Position numbers and translations under genes: made by a program. From Jimgerdemannia flammicorona (lineage: Eukaryota; Mucoromycota; Endogonomycetes; Endogonales; Endogonaceae), in assembly GCA_003990745.1 (NCBI GenBank), contig RBNI01000010.1, positions 1-64,000 of the forward strand: a DNA stretch of 64,000 nucleotides, read 5' to 3'. This document shows, in pieces, positions 37,459 through 46,794 of this stretch. The notes below the pieces were generated by a model, which saw only the letters and a list, made by a program, of their open reading frames with translations, ran no database searches and had not been told where the DNA came from. The first letter of the stretch is position 1. Each line of letters opens with the position of its first letter.

Positions 37459-38857
37459 AGATTTCAAAATCGACATGACTTTTCAGCTCACAAGAACCCA
37501 CAGTCAAACTGGATACATTTGACCCAACACCAACCTCTGCCACCACAGGAGAACCAGTTATTACCAGCATTTGGACAGGAAGAGAAGTAATTACTTCAAG
37601 ACTTGCCAATTACCCAGTATCAGAAGGATCCCAACCAGAACCAGAAGGCAGTGCAGCCCAAAATCCCCAACCAGATCAACCAGACAATACAGACAGCCCT
37701 GCTAGAGATTTTGGAGAACTTGCACAAGAACTAGAAGATCTTATCACACGAACCCAACACTTTACAGCCAGACACCCCACACCAGTCCACTAATCTCACC
37801 AATAGAACCCCTACCACAACCCCTTGAAGAACCGGAAGTAGCTCCTACAAGAATACCTAGGCCTATTTCACTCCATCCAAGGACCAGAACACCATCCTCA
37901 AGATACCCAAGTACCCCTATTTCTAGTGACAGTTCAGAAAGTGAATCAGAATCAGAATCTGAACCTGAACCAGAATCAGAAGAAAGTGACAATGAAATGG
38001 CCACCTCATTGCCAACCTTTGCAGGATACCCAGAGGAAGACCCCAGAGAATTCCTTGACAGAATTGAAGGAATTGCAGCCTTGAGGAATCTCTCAGATAA
38101 AAGAAAAGTTGCCATCTACAAAGCTCAGCTCAGAGAACCAGCCAGAGGAATTTTCCATTGAACAGCAAACAACCGCGATTCAGAACTAGCAAGACAGATA
38201 CAAGCAGCAATGTCTGATGAACTAGAATATGAGACCATGGTCCACTAGCTCATTGAAAAGTATACAGGAAATGAAACCCGCCACAAAGCTCAGAAATCCA
38301 TCATGGGGATGAAGATGAATCTTGGAGAATTACCCAGAGCCTTCTTCACAAGAATCCAGAAGAGAATGCATTCTGCCAGGTTCAATGCCACCAACCAGGA
38401 CATCATAGGTCCAATGACCTTCATGAATGGAATTCCCCCAAATATCACCCAGCATGTCTATACCCTAGGCATCAGAAGGTCTGAAGAGCAAGTAGATGCA
38501 GCTCAAGGATTCTTCAATATCAGACAAGGAACTACTTGGAGTGATCATGATAAGAAAGAAGATAAAGAAGACATCCTGGTCAAAGCCCTACAAGGACTCC
38601 TTCAGGAACAAGAAAGATCTGAAGAAAGAAGACCAGCCAAGGAAGGAAAGAAGGACAGAAGCGAAATCTAAGACCTCAGCTCCAAGTTAGACCAGCTGGT
38701 TGGACAGATTGAGAAACTCACCACATGCGAAAATTGGAGCTACTAGGACAACAGAGGATACCCATCACAGAGGAGCCAAGGTTATCCACCAAGAGATAAC
38801 AGAAGTTACCAGCAAGAAGAAAGAAGGTACCCTGTCTGAGACAGAGCTCAAGTCCAA

Positions 38858-38899
38858 TGCTTCCATTGTGGACAATTCGGACACTATGCCACTGAATGT
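38858..38899 (+). other. Gag CCHC zinc knuckle (copy 2)
   Basis: Encodes CFHCGQFGHYATEC, a perfect CX2CX4HX4C nucleocapsid knuckle, which in retroelements binds the genomic RNA. All four ligands are intact. Confidence 0.93.
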
Positions 38900-41223
38900 A
38901 AAAACAAAAGAAGTGACCAAAGGGACTCAGAACCACCAAACCGAAGGAATGACACTCAGTACAAGAAGACTGAAGCCCATCCTGTTGAAGATTTCGAGGA
39001 AGCAAGCAACAGTGAAGACTATAGTGACCTAGACTTGTACTCTACCAAGGTTACCACCCGAAAAACAGTCTACCCAGCAGAGAAAAGAAAGAGACCTATG
39101 GGAAGGCCATCCAGAAATGTCAGCAGAAGAATGATTCAGGAAGAAGATGAAGAGCATGAGGAGGAACAGGTAGAAACACCTCCCTGAACTCCCTCACCGT
39201 TTGTGCCCGAAACAAATGAGCTGCCACCAGAAGATGAAGAAATGGAACAAGAATGGGAACCTATACCCCTGAAGCCCAAGAAAAAGTACTCTCCAAAGAC
39301 CATACCCAGAGACATCTACAATGAAGCCTGACAGAAGATTCAAGAGATCAAGATAGAAGTCCCTCTCCTACAGTTCCTGCAACTGATACTAGCTGGAGTT
39401 CAAAACAAATTGTTGAGAACAACAAGGTCTAGCACTGGCCAAGTCCCAATCCCACAGCAAGAACCAGCTTCCATCCCTGTCCAAGCAGCCAAAAGACATG
39501 TCAGCACCTACTTACATAGAGATATTGGAGGACAAAAAGCAAAAATCCTTATAGACACAGGAGCAGCTATCTGTGTCATTGCCAAACGATTCTTGGACAC
39601 CCTCCAATGGCCCATTGATGGACCATCCAACCTCAGCATCATAGTAGCAGATGGAGCCCGAACTCAACCCCTTGGAGAAGTACGAAACATCTCCATTTCT
39701 CTGGGACACATTCAGTTCTCCATTCCCAAAGCTGTTGTCACAGAAGCTGTCACCTATGACATGATTCTTGGCACCAACTGGATGAAGGAAATGAATACAG
39801 TTGTTGATATTGGCCAACAAGTACTCAAGTTTGACTATCGAGGCAAGAAGTACAGAGTTAAGGTGACCAGCTATGAACAATCAAAGAAGAAGAAGAAGGT
39901 CACAATTCAAGAAGAATATGCCAGCAGTGAAGAGTCTACTACAGAAGAGAAAGAAGAATCTGAAGATGGAAATGATCCCAGACTCAATTCCCAAATCAAC
40001 CTGGTGGATGACAGACCAGAAGACAATGTGTGGGCCAAGAATACCATCCCTATCACCATTGGAGCCATTACAGGAGAAATCAAAGGATGCCCTACATGCC
40101 TCAAGAGATACAGGTGTCCCGAGCACTCCTCCAAAATTATGGGAACAAAGAAATCGCCTGGCACAGCCTGCCCAGAGTGTAGAAGAAAGAAGAAGAAATG
40201 CAGACATGTTTCAGAAACACCTGCAACTGAAGCTGCAGAAGTACAAGCGATTTGGGGTCAAGAATCATCCAAGGAAGAAGAAACTTCTAACCAAGAAGTT
40301 CCTGAACAAGAAGCACCCAATGAAGAAGAGGTCCCCGAACTCATTCCCTGAGATAACCCTTGCTGGACACCACTTGAAGACAATGACCCCTGGAATATAG
40401 AAGAAGGACCCAGTACAATTACTATTATTCCCAAGAAAGAAACCCACCAAGAGAAAGCTTTTCAGCTAGGAAGATATCCACACCAAATGGTCTTCCACTC
40501 TCCCTGAGACTACTGCTACCAGTGTCATCTGTTGGACCAACAAGAAAGACAGAGACCCCAGAGACCAGAACCCCCAACTACTCTTGCACAGTCCACCATC
40601 TTTCAAGAAGTCACCACAAGGTTATAAAGTTGATTTAGGGGACAAGGCTTCTTCACCTGAACAGAATATACCCCTTGTCTACCCTTCCCCCAACCTATGA
40701 TCAAGATGGGTACCAATTTCCAAGACAACAAGAGATAAATAGCCAGGAACATCATTTTCGAGCAATGGGATATTGCAACCATGAGAGACATCCTGACTGC
40801 CGAGACTGCAGACATCAGAAGATTCACCTCTGTTATGATGTTGCAGTGCATACTTTGAAGAAAGGAGATAATTGAAGCCAGATCCAAAAAAGCCAGATTC
40901 AAAAAAGCCAGACCAAGAAGCCAGGAAGAAGAATCCTCAAGATCTACAATTTGGGAGAAGATATCCTAGCTCTCATCAGACATGCTACCAGCCAAGGATG
41001 GGCAGAAGATGCCGCCAACTTCATGGAAGCCCTTAATCCTATAGGAAGGAGGGGAATTAATTACCTCTGAGACCCCTCTACTGGAGCCAGATGGCCACAC
41101 CTCAACCTTAGAGCTTGGAGGCTTTCTGCTAGTGGAGCTTCAGCCTTAGGAAAGTCCAAACTCAGCAAGGATATTGCCCCATATGCCCTGCTGCACCCCA
41201 AGGCCAAACCCCCGACCAAAACC

Positions 41224-41610
41224 CACCCAGAGGATGTAGGATATGATCTTCACAGCCTGGAGGATGAATCTATCAAGCCTGGAAAAACCTTCATGGTCAG
41301 AACTGGATTAGCTATGCAGCCACCACAAGGAGCTTATATTCAACTGACCTCAAGGTCCGGACTTGCCAGACAAGGGATAACTGTAGAAGGAGGAACCATT
41401 GACCCTGGATATATAGGTGAAATCAAGGTTATCCTACACAACAGCAGTGCAGAATGGCACCAAATCATTAGAGGACAGAAGATTGCCCAAGCAGTCTTCA
41501 TGAAGGTCAAGACCCCACAGTTACAGGAAGTCTCTGAACTAACTGAAGGAACAAGACAAGCCAAGGAATTTGGAAGTTCTGACAGGAAAGAGATATATAT
41601 TCTTCAAGTC
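41224..41610 (+). pseudogene. dUTPase domain within gypsy polyprotein (copy 2)
   Basis: All five dUTPase motifs appear in order: GYDLHS near 41240, SRSGLARQG near 41355, GGTIDPGYIGEIKV near 41390 with the catalytic Asp, GQKIAQAVF near 41475, and a C-terminal P-loop-like FGSSDRKE near 41570. A trimeric dUTPase hydrolyses dUTP to dUMP and PPi, keeping uracil out of newly made cDNA. The domain itself reads without a stop here, but the surrounding polyprotein is broken. It is also recognisable in copy 3, so it is an ancestral part of the family. Confidence 0.88.
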
Positions 41611-41990
41611 AATTACCTCAAGAGGAATGCTCCCCAGCAAGTGTACCAGCAACCAGTCAGACTGCACAAGAATCTCATCCTGGAGTCCAGAGAACAAACT
41701 ACCTTCGAAATCTTTGTACCACCCGACCCCAGAAACCTCTTCTTTGAACCCAAGGAAGATATCCCACACCTGGACATAGAGGGACATACATTCCCTGACA
41801 AGATGAATCCAGTACACTTCCAAGGAACCAACCAAAGTTGGGAGACCATCATCTTGCCAAAAGGAACCATCATAGGACATCTGGTGCCTTTTCTCAACCG
41901 AACTCATAGGGAAGTTTATGAACTAAACCTATCAGGAAATGGCAAAAGGTCTCAGAAGAAAGGAAAGGCCCCTCTGCAACCCAGGAGACA

Positions 41991-43304
41991 GTGAAGCCTT
42001 CCACCAACATTGGAGAAGAACTGACACCTCAACAACAGCAACAACTAGTAGAACTTCTCAACCAATATCAAGACATCTTCACTACCGATTATGGCAACCT
42101 GCCATACAATCCATCATATCACCACAGTATAAATACAGGAAATGCAACACCTATCTGGCAGAAACCCTATAGAATACCCCATCACTTAAAAACATTTGAA
42201 AAGGAGTACATCCAAGAACTCTTAGACAATGGAGTCATCCGACCCTCTACCAGCCCTTGGACCAGCCCTATACTTATTGTACCAAAGAAAGGAGGATGGA
42301 GACTCTGCATGGATTACAGAAAACTCAATTCAGTCACTGAAAAAGATGCCTATCCTTTGCCCAGAATCAATGACCTTTTGGATCAGTTACAAGATGCCAG
42401 ATACTTCAGCAGTATGGACCTCTTCGCAGGGTTCCATGAGATCCCCATGGACCCCAAGGACATTCAAAAGACAGTCTTTCTTGCTCTAGAAAAACTGTTT
42501 GAGTACCTTCGAATGCCCTTTGGACTTTGCAATGCACCCCCCACCTTCCAAAGGATGATGAATTCAGTCTATGCCCCCTTGATCCACTACTGCCTAATTG
42601 TATACATGGATGATTCCAACATCTACTTAGCAAATTTTGAAGAACACCTGTACCACCTAGAGGAATTCTTCAAACTCACCTATAAGAACAACTTGAGACT
42701 GAATGCAAAGAAATATTACTTTGGAAAACAGAAACTTGAATTCCTTGGATTCATAGTTTCGAAAGAAGGAACCCATGCAGACCCCAAGAAAACTGGGAAG
42801 ATCAACAATTGGCCAGTACCAAAAACTCCAAAAGAGACACTATCATTTCTGATACTAGTATCCTACTACAGAAGGTTTATCAAGAACTTTGCTCAAATTG
42901 CTGCCCCAATCCGGATCCTTCTCAAGAAAGGAGTGCTATTCAAATGGACAGAATCACAAGGAAAAGCCTTCAAAGAACTCAAAAACTGCATGATTACAGC
43001 ACTAATCCTTGTGCGCCTCAATCTACAGAAGCCATTCATCTTGTACACAGATACCTCTAAAGATGGCCTTGGAGCAGTTCTAGCCCAAGAAGGACCCAAT
43101 CAACAGCACCATGTGATAGCTTATGCAAGCAGAGCTACCAATCAGCAGCAGATGAACTATGGTAGCACCAAACTGGAATGCCTTGCAGTCATATGGGCGG
43201 TCACCCTGTTCAAGCATTACCTCATTGGAAAAAGGTTCACCCTGATCACAGACCATGCAGCCCTCAAATGGTTATTCAACTGCAAGGAACCCACTGGAAT
43301 CTAA
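41991..43304 (+). CDS. Gypsy reverse transcriptase-RNase H, copy 2 (open, partial pol)
   Basis: An uninterrupted 437-codon frame. RT motifs: [45 protein letters not shown] and the catalytic VYMDDSN near 42.61 kb. RNase H: LYTDTSKDGLGAVLAQ near 43.04 kb, a Glu in LECLAVIWA near 43.18 kb and TDHAALKWLF near 43.26 kb. It starts on GTG of GTGA overlapping the upstream TGA; no ATG is near, so expression probably needs a -1 frame change from the dUTPase frame. A stop at 43302-43304 cuts off the rest of RNase H/integrase, which continues in copies 1 and 3 as coding sequence. Confidence 0.88.
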   Translation: MKPSTNIGEELTPQQQQQLVELLNQYQDIFTTDYGNLPYNPSYHHSINTGNATPIWQKPYRIPHHLKTFEKEYIQELLDNGVIRPSTSPWTSPILIVPKKGGWRLCMDYRKLNSVTEKDAYPLPRINDLLDQLQDARYFSSMDLFAGFHEIPMDPKDIQKTVFLALEKLFEYLRMPFGLCNAPPTFQRMMNSVYAPLIHYCLIVYMDDSNIYLANFEEHLYHLEEFFKLTYKNNLRLNAKKYYFGKQKLEFLGFIVSKEGTHADPKKTGKINNWPVPKTPKETLSFLILVSYYRRFIKNFAQIAAPIRILLKKGVLFKWTESQGKAFKELKNCMITALILVRLNLQKPFILYTDTSKDGLGAVLAQEGPNQQHHVIAYASRATNQQQMNYGSTKLECLAVIWAVTLFKHYLIGKRFTLITDHAALKWLFNCKEPTGI

Positions 43305-44475
43305 GCCTGCTGGATCCTTATCCTTCAGGATTACAAAATCACCATCATCCACAAAGCAGGGAAAGCTCACAACAATGTTGATGTACTTTCCTGCCAGCCC
43401 CAATGAACCAGAAGAAGGATGTCCCAAGGAACTACACCCTAAAGGAAGCTCCCCAGATGATCAAGGCACAAAAAGATCTCATCCATAAAGAACATCAGAA
43501 GGCCCATCAAGGACGGACAAGTACAGAAGACAAGATTCGAAAACTGTATCAACACTGGCCTCACCTCAGAACTTAAGTCCGAGACATCATCCAGAAATGT
43601 GACACTTGCCAGAAGTACCAAGGAAAGAAGAACTATTAAGCCCCTTTGCAACTGATTCCTCCACCTACTCAGAGATAGGGAGTAGATGTAATTGGACCTC
43701 TACCAGTTACACCAAGAAGAAACAAATATATCCTCGTATTTGTGGAACATCTGACCAAATGGCCTGAGGCTTTCCCAATGGAAATTGCAGATGCCTTAAC
43801 CATTGTAGGCCTCCTCCATGGACTCACACTCAGATATGGACCCCCAGAAGAACTCATCTCTGACCAAGGCACAGAATTCATCAATAACATAATCACAAGT
43901 TATGCCCGAATTCACAAGATCCACTTCAAAAGAACCACATCATACTACCCCCAGACCAATGGCATAACAGAGAGAATGAACTAGACTATCAAGAAAGGAC
44001 TTGCCCAAGTCAATCCTTACTAATTAGGACCTCTGCTTACCTGAGATCCTATGGGAAATTCGGAACACCCCTACTGCCTCTACCAAACAAAAGCCATTCG
44101 AAATGATGTTTGCCAAGAGAACCAGAACTGCTGATCATGAGAATCTTGGAGATCTCCTCAAGAAGGCAAAACAGTTATGTAATTAAGCCTGAGGACAGAT
44201 TATCAAAGCCCAAGAAAGACAAAAGAAGTACTATAACCAAAAACAGAAGGATCAGGAGATCAAGATTGGAGATCAAGTACTAGTTTGGAGAAGCATGATT
44301 GAAATAAATTTTGCCACCAAACTGGGAACCCAAATAGGAAGGACCTTATCTTGTACACAATATCAGAGGAACCAGCATCTATTTAAGAAGCATGGATAGA
44401 CAAACCCTCAGAACACTAGTACACATCAACCACCTCAAGATATACCTTTCCCCACATCATGAATCAGAGAGTTGA
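43305..44475 (+). pseudogene. Gypsy integrase, copy 2, broken
   Basis: Zinc-binding His pair (KEHQKAH) near 43.49 kb and Cys pair (CDTCQK) near 43.60 kb. The DDE core shows GVDVIGPLP near 43.68 kb, SDQGTEF near 43.86 kb and YYPQTNGITERMN near 43.95 kb, with all three acidic residues present. The C-terminal GPY/F-like part lies near 44.3-44.45 kb, ending LKIYLSPHHESES and TGA at 44473-44475. Stops and indels, such as TAG at about 43982, break it. Integrase inserts the cDNA into the chromosome. Confidence 0.85.
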
Positions 44476-44971
44476 CAACCGCCTTCAAACTCTTGTTCTC
44501 AGCTCATTTCAATCACTACCAGTTCCCCTACCCCAATTCCGAGAAGTCAATGGGAACACTCTCCAAAAGATCCAGATTCATCAAGAGAATCTTGTCCTGG
44601 CCAGACAGTTGCTCCAGGTCCACCAACTCCAGGCCCATTATGCAATTGAAGAACAATTGCAGAACCTCCCAGTCCCAGAACAAATATACATCAGAAATAC
44701 CACAGGACTATCAAGAAGAAATGCCACTGCTGCAAACAGGCTGTACACCCTTTATAAGCGAAACCCTGCAGCTCTGATGCAAGCACAATTCTCCTGGCAT
44801 GATGCACAAGGAATGAACCTAGCCACCTACTTGAGCATTGTCAATGCTGTTGAAATCTTATTCCCAGAAGAAGAAGAACCCTTGGAATGGAGTGACCATG
44901 GTACAGATGATGAAGATGACAGAACAGATATTGATACAGAAAATGCTTACCCATACTGGAATGATGACTAA
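44459..44971 (+). CDS. Gypsy ORF3, 170 aa, unknown function (copy 2, intact)
   Basis: An intact ORF from ATG to TAA that overlaps the integrase end by 17 bases in the +1 frame and stops about 40 bases before the 3' LTR. The N-terminal two thirds are Gln/Leu-rich and probably helical (LARQLLQVHQLQAHYAIEEQ); a middle block reads QGMNLATYLSIVNAVEILFP; the C-terminus is strongly acidic (EEEEP..., then Asp-rich, ending WNDD). There is no signal peptide or membrane helix, so it is not an obvious envelope protein. The same frame, start overlap and acidic tail are recognisable in copies 1, 3 and 4, and copy 1 has exactly the same 513-nt length. I recognise no family. Confidence 0.8.
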   Translation: MNQRVDNRLQTLVLSSFQSLPVPLPQFREVNGNTLQKIQIHQENLVLARQLLQVHQLQAHYAIEEQLQNLPVPEQIYIRNTTGLSRRNATAANRLYTLYKRNPAALMQAQFSWHDAQGMNLATYLSIVNAVEILFPEEEEPLEWSDHGTDDEDDRTDIDTENAYPYWNDD

Positions 44972-44993
44972 AGGACAGTCTGGGGACAGACCA

Positions 44994-45011
44994 TCCTTTA
45001 GTGGGGGCTGA
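44994..45011 (+). other. Polypurine tract before 3' LTR
   Basis: The purine-rich TTTAGTGGGGGCTGA immediately before the LTR is the expected plus-strand primer. It is conserved in copy 1 and partly decayed in copies 3 and 4. Confidence 0.7.
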
Positions 45012-46212
45012 TGTGACAAACCAAGACATATCACCCAGATTATACATTAGATGATGTGAACAATTAGCCAGATGATGTGAACACACAACATAGTAACCAG
45101 CAACCATTGCTGCAGAAACTGTATAAATAGCCAGACTACCAGATAGGGTATATCTGTACAGGACCTGCACACCTGTACCAGACCTGCACAACTTGCCATA
45201 AGTAGCAAATCTATAGTTAGCCACATAGTAACCAGATAGTAACCAACTTGTATAAATTACCCCAGAGACAAGAGTGAATAAACCTCAGTCCGAAATTGAA
45301 GCAAAAGACAAGTCTGCCTACCACACTTCAAGAGGAACTCTACAGCCACTGCTAGGAGATTGTGAGCTTATTTCCCCACTCCGGTCCACTTTCCGATACA
45401 AAGAACGAGTCCGTTTTGAAGAAGAAACCCTTGGTTCGCTTGCCAGATAAGCCTGAAGAATCCCAGTTTGCCGCCAAGTTCAAGGAAGAACTTCGCCACC
45501 ATTTCCCAGTTATCCGCCATATCTCCAGAAGAGCCCGCCTTTCTTGCCACAAGCCAGTCTTTCTGATGCAACTTCGCAGTGGAGCCAGTCTACGACGTAA
45601 CCCCATGCAAACGAAGCCAGTCTTTGACGTAACTTGCTAAGAATCCGAGTTATTTCCCAGAAAATCCATGACATCTGAGTTATCCGAATTATCCGCGCCA
45701 TCCAAATAGTATTCCCAGTTGAAGCCGATTCAGAAGAATCCGCACCATCCGAGTTACCTACGTCAATCCGAGTTATCCGTTGTTCCCAGTGAGCCCGAGT
45801 TATTGAGTTATCCGCCATCAGTATTATTCCCAGAAGAAGAATCCACGTCATACTATTCCCAGTGAGCCAAATCGAGTCATCTGCCAAATCCGTATAAGGA
45901 ATATCGCCAAGATCGTTCTGCATAAGGAATCCCCTCACGCTCGCACTACACACGAAATTCTGCCATTCCCAGTTGACCCAAGAAGGAAACCCGTTCACAC
46001 ACACAAATCGCCGCTACATCCAGAGAACCATCCCAATAAGGAAATTGCCAGAATCGCTCACAGATATCCAGCTTGACTATAATACCACTAAACACCAAGG
46101 ACCTCAGGAATCTTAGAACATTTTGTTGCTTTGACAAAGTAACTGGGGGCTCAAGCCAAACTACATCAACCCCCAACCTTGTAATTTGCCTCCATTGAGC
46201 CGGCACGTTACA
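45012..46212 (+). repeat. 3' LTR of gypsy copy 2 (1201 bp)
   Basis: Starts TGTGACAAACC and ends ACGTTACA, followed by the CTAT duplication. It is CpG-rich for a repeat here and carries the same short-word array (CCGAGTTAT, GTTATCCGC) as the 5' LTR, but lacks about 135 bp present there. Confidence 0.92.
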
Positions 46213-46397
46213 CTATAAATATTTACAATCTAATAAAATAGAGAATAAAAAAATTTACTTATTAATACTATTTCTATATATTACATTAAGTATATTTTTA
46301 TAATATTATATCTAATGAAATAAATGGAAATATTGTATTAATTTTAAATATTGACCTATTGAAAAATAATATATTATACCAAACAAAACTAATACTA

Positions 46398-46437
<40 letters not shown>

Positions 46438-46623
46438 AATTATAATAAATAATTTCTAATTTATATAGAATTATTTACAACTTCCTAATGTTGTATATAA
46501 ATGAACTAAATTCTATCCTATTAACGAAAGCTATTGATAAAAAACCAATTTTTACAACAGCTTCCATTTATCACAATTTCCATCTCTCTCGATCTCCAGT
46601 TGGGATTTTATTGTGTATAACGC
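46213..46623. other. AT-rich spacer with a 30-base poly(T) run
   Basis: No gene. A run of about 30 T lies near 46406-46433, similar to poly(T) at LINE 3' ends in this window, but the flank shows no LINE 3' end, so its origin is unclear. Confidence 0.5.
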
Positions 46624-46775
46624 CGTTGGAGGGAGGTCTGTTGTGTAGAGTACTTTTGGGTGGAGCACTTTTGGGCGGAGAGTTATTAGGCGGAACACTG
46701 TTGCGCGGCGTGCTGTTGTGTAGCGTGCTGTTGTGCGGAGTGCTGTTGTGCGAAGCGCTGTAGGGCTGAATGCTT
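46624..46775. repeat. 15-bp minisatellite downstream of gene B
   Basis: About 8-9 imperfect units of 15 bp, consensus close to GTGCTGTTGTGCGGA, lie 20-170 bases beyond the gene B stop. On the minus strand they would encode an Ala/Gln/His-rich repeat, but in a different frame from gene B, so they are probably in its 3' UTR. Confidence 0.8.
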
Positions 46776-46794
46776 TTTGGTACCCTTGACAGTA

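Larger units (their letters stand above)
37500..41994 (+). pseudogene. Gypsy gag-protease-dUTPase frame, copy 2, lightly broken
   Basis: The frame holds an acidic Ser/Glu stretch (about 37.92-37.99 kb), the gag body (PTFAGYPEEDPREFLDRIEG near 38.0 kb), a CCHC knuckle at 38858-38899, protease near 39.5-39.85 kb with IDTGA and ILGTNWM, Cys/His clusters near 40.08-40.20 and 40.77-40.84 kb, and a dUTPase domain at about 41.22-41.6 kb. Stops at about 38159, 38669, 38743, 38838, 39185, 39329 and 40349 are TGA/TAG/TAA, mostly where a transition from CGA, CAG, CAA or TGG explains them. A 1-base deletion near 40667 relative to copy 3 shifts the frame. The last stop (TGA, 41992-41994) overlaps the RT frame and is present in copies 1 and 3 too. 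Confidence 0.85.
36104..46212 (+). mobile_element. Ty3/gypsy element, copy 2, youngest copy, full-length
   Basis: A 10.1-kb element with LTRs at 36104-37439 and 45012-46212, a 4-bp target duplication CTAT on both sides, a primer-binding site 2 bases inside the 5' LTR and a purine tract before the 3' LTR. Domain order is gag, CCHC, protease, Cys/His clusters, dUTPase, RT, RNase H, integrase, ORF3. Only a handful of stops and small indels interrupt the frames, but they still make gag-pol non-functional as read. Protease-RT-RNase H-integrase order and YMDD identify Ty3/gypsy. No chromodomain is visible after integrase. Confidence 0.93.

Noticed and set aside
37994..38671. Gag of copy 2 as an intact gene
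   Set aside because: TGA at about 38159, a TAG near 38248 and TAA at 38669 interrupt it; only the segment from about 38303 is continuously open.
40626..40680. Apparent -1 frameshift between protease and dUTPase in copy 2
   Set aside because: Copy 3 has one extra base at the equivalent of about 40667 and reads straight through there, so this is most simply a 1-base deletion in copy 2 and not a programmed shift.
44459..44971. ORF3 as an envelope gene
   Set aside because: No signal peptide, membrane helix or Cys pattern expected of an envelope protein; the acidic, Gln-rich composition argues against it.
46400..46440. Poly(T) run as the 3' end of a minus-strand LINE
   Set aside because: The adjacent sequence lacks the family 3' signature AGTTACTTGGACTCC, so no LINE can be supported there.
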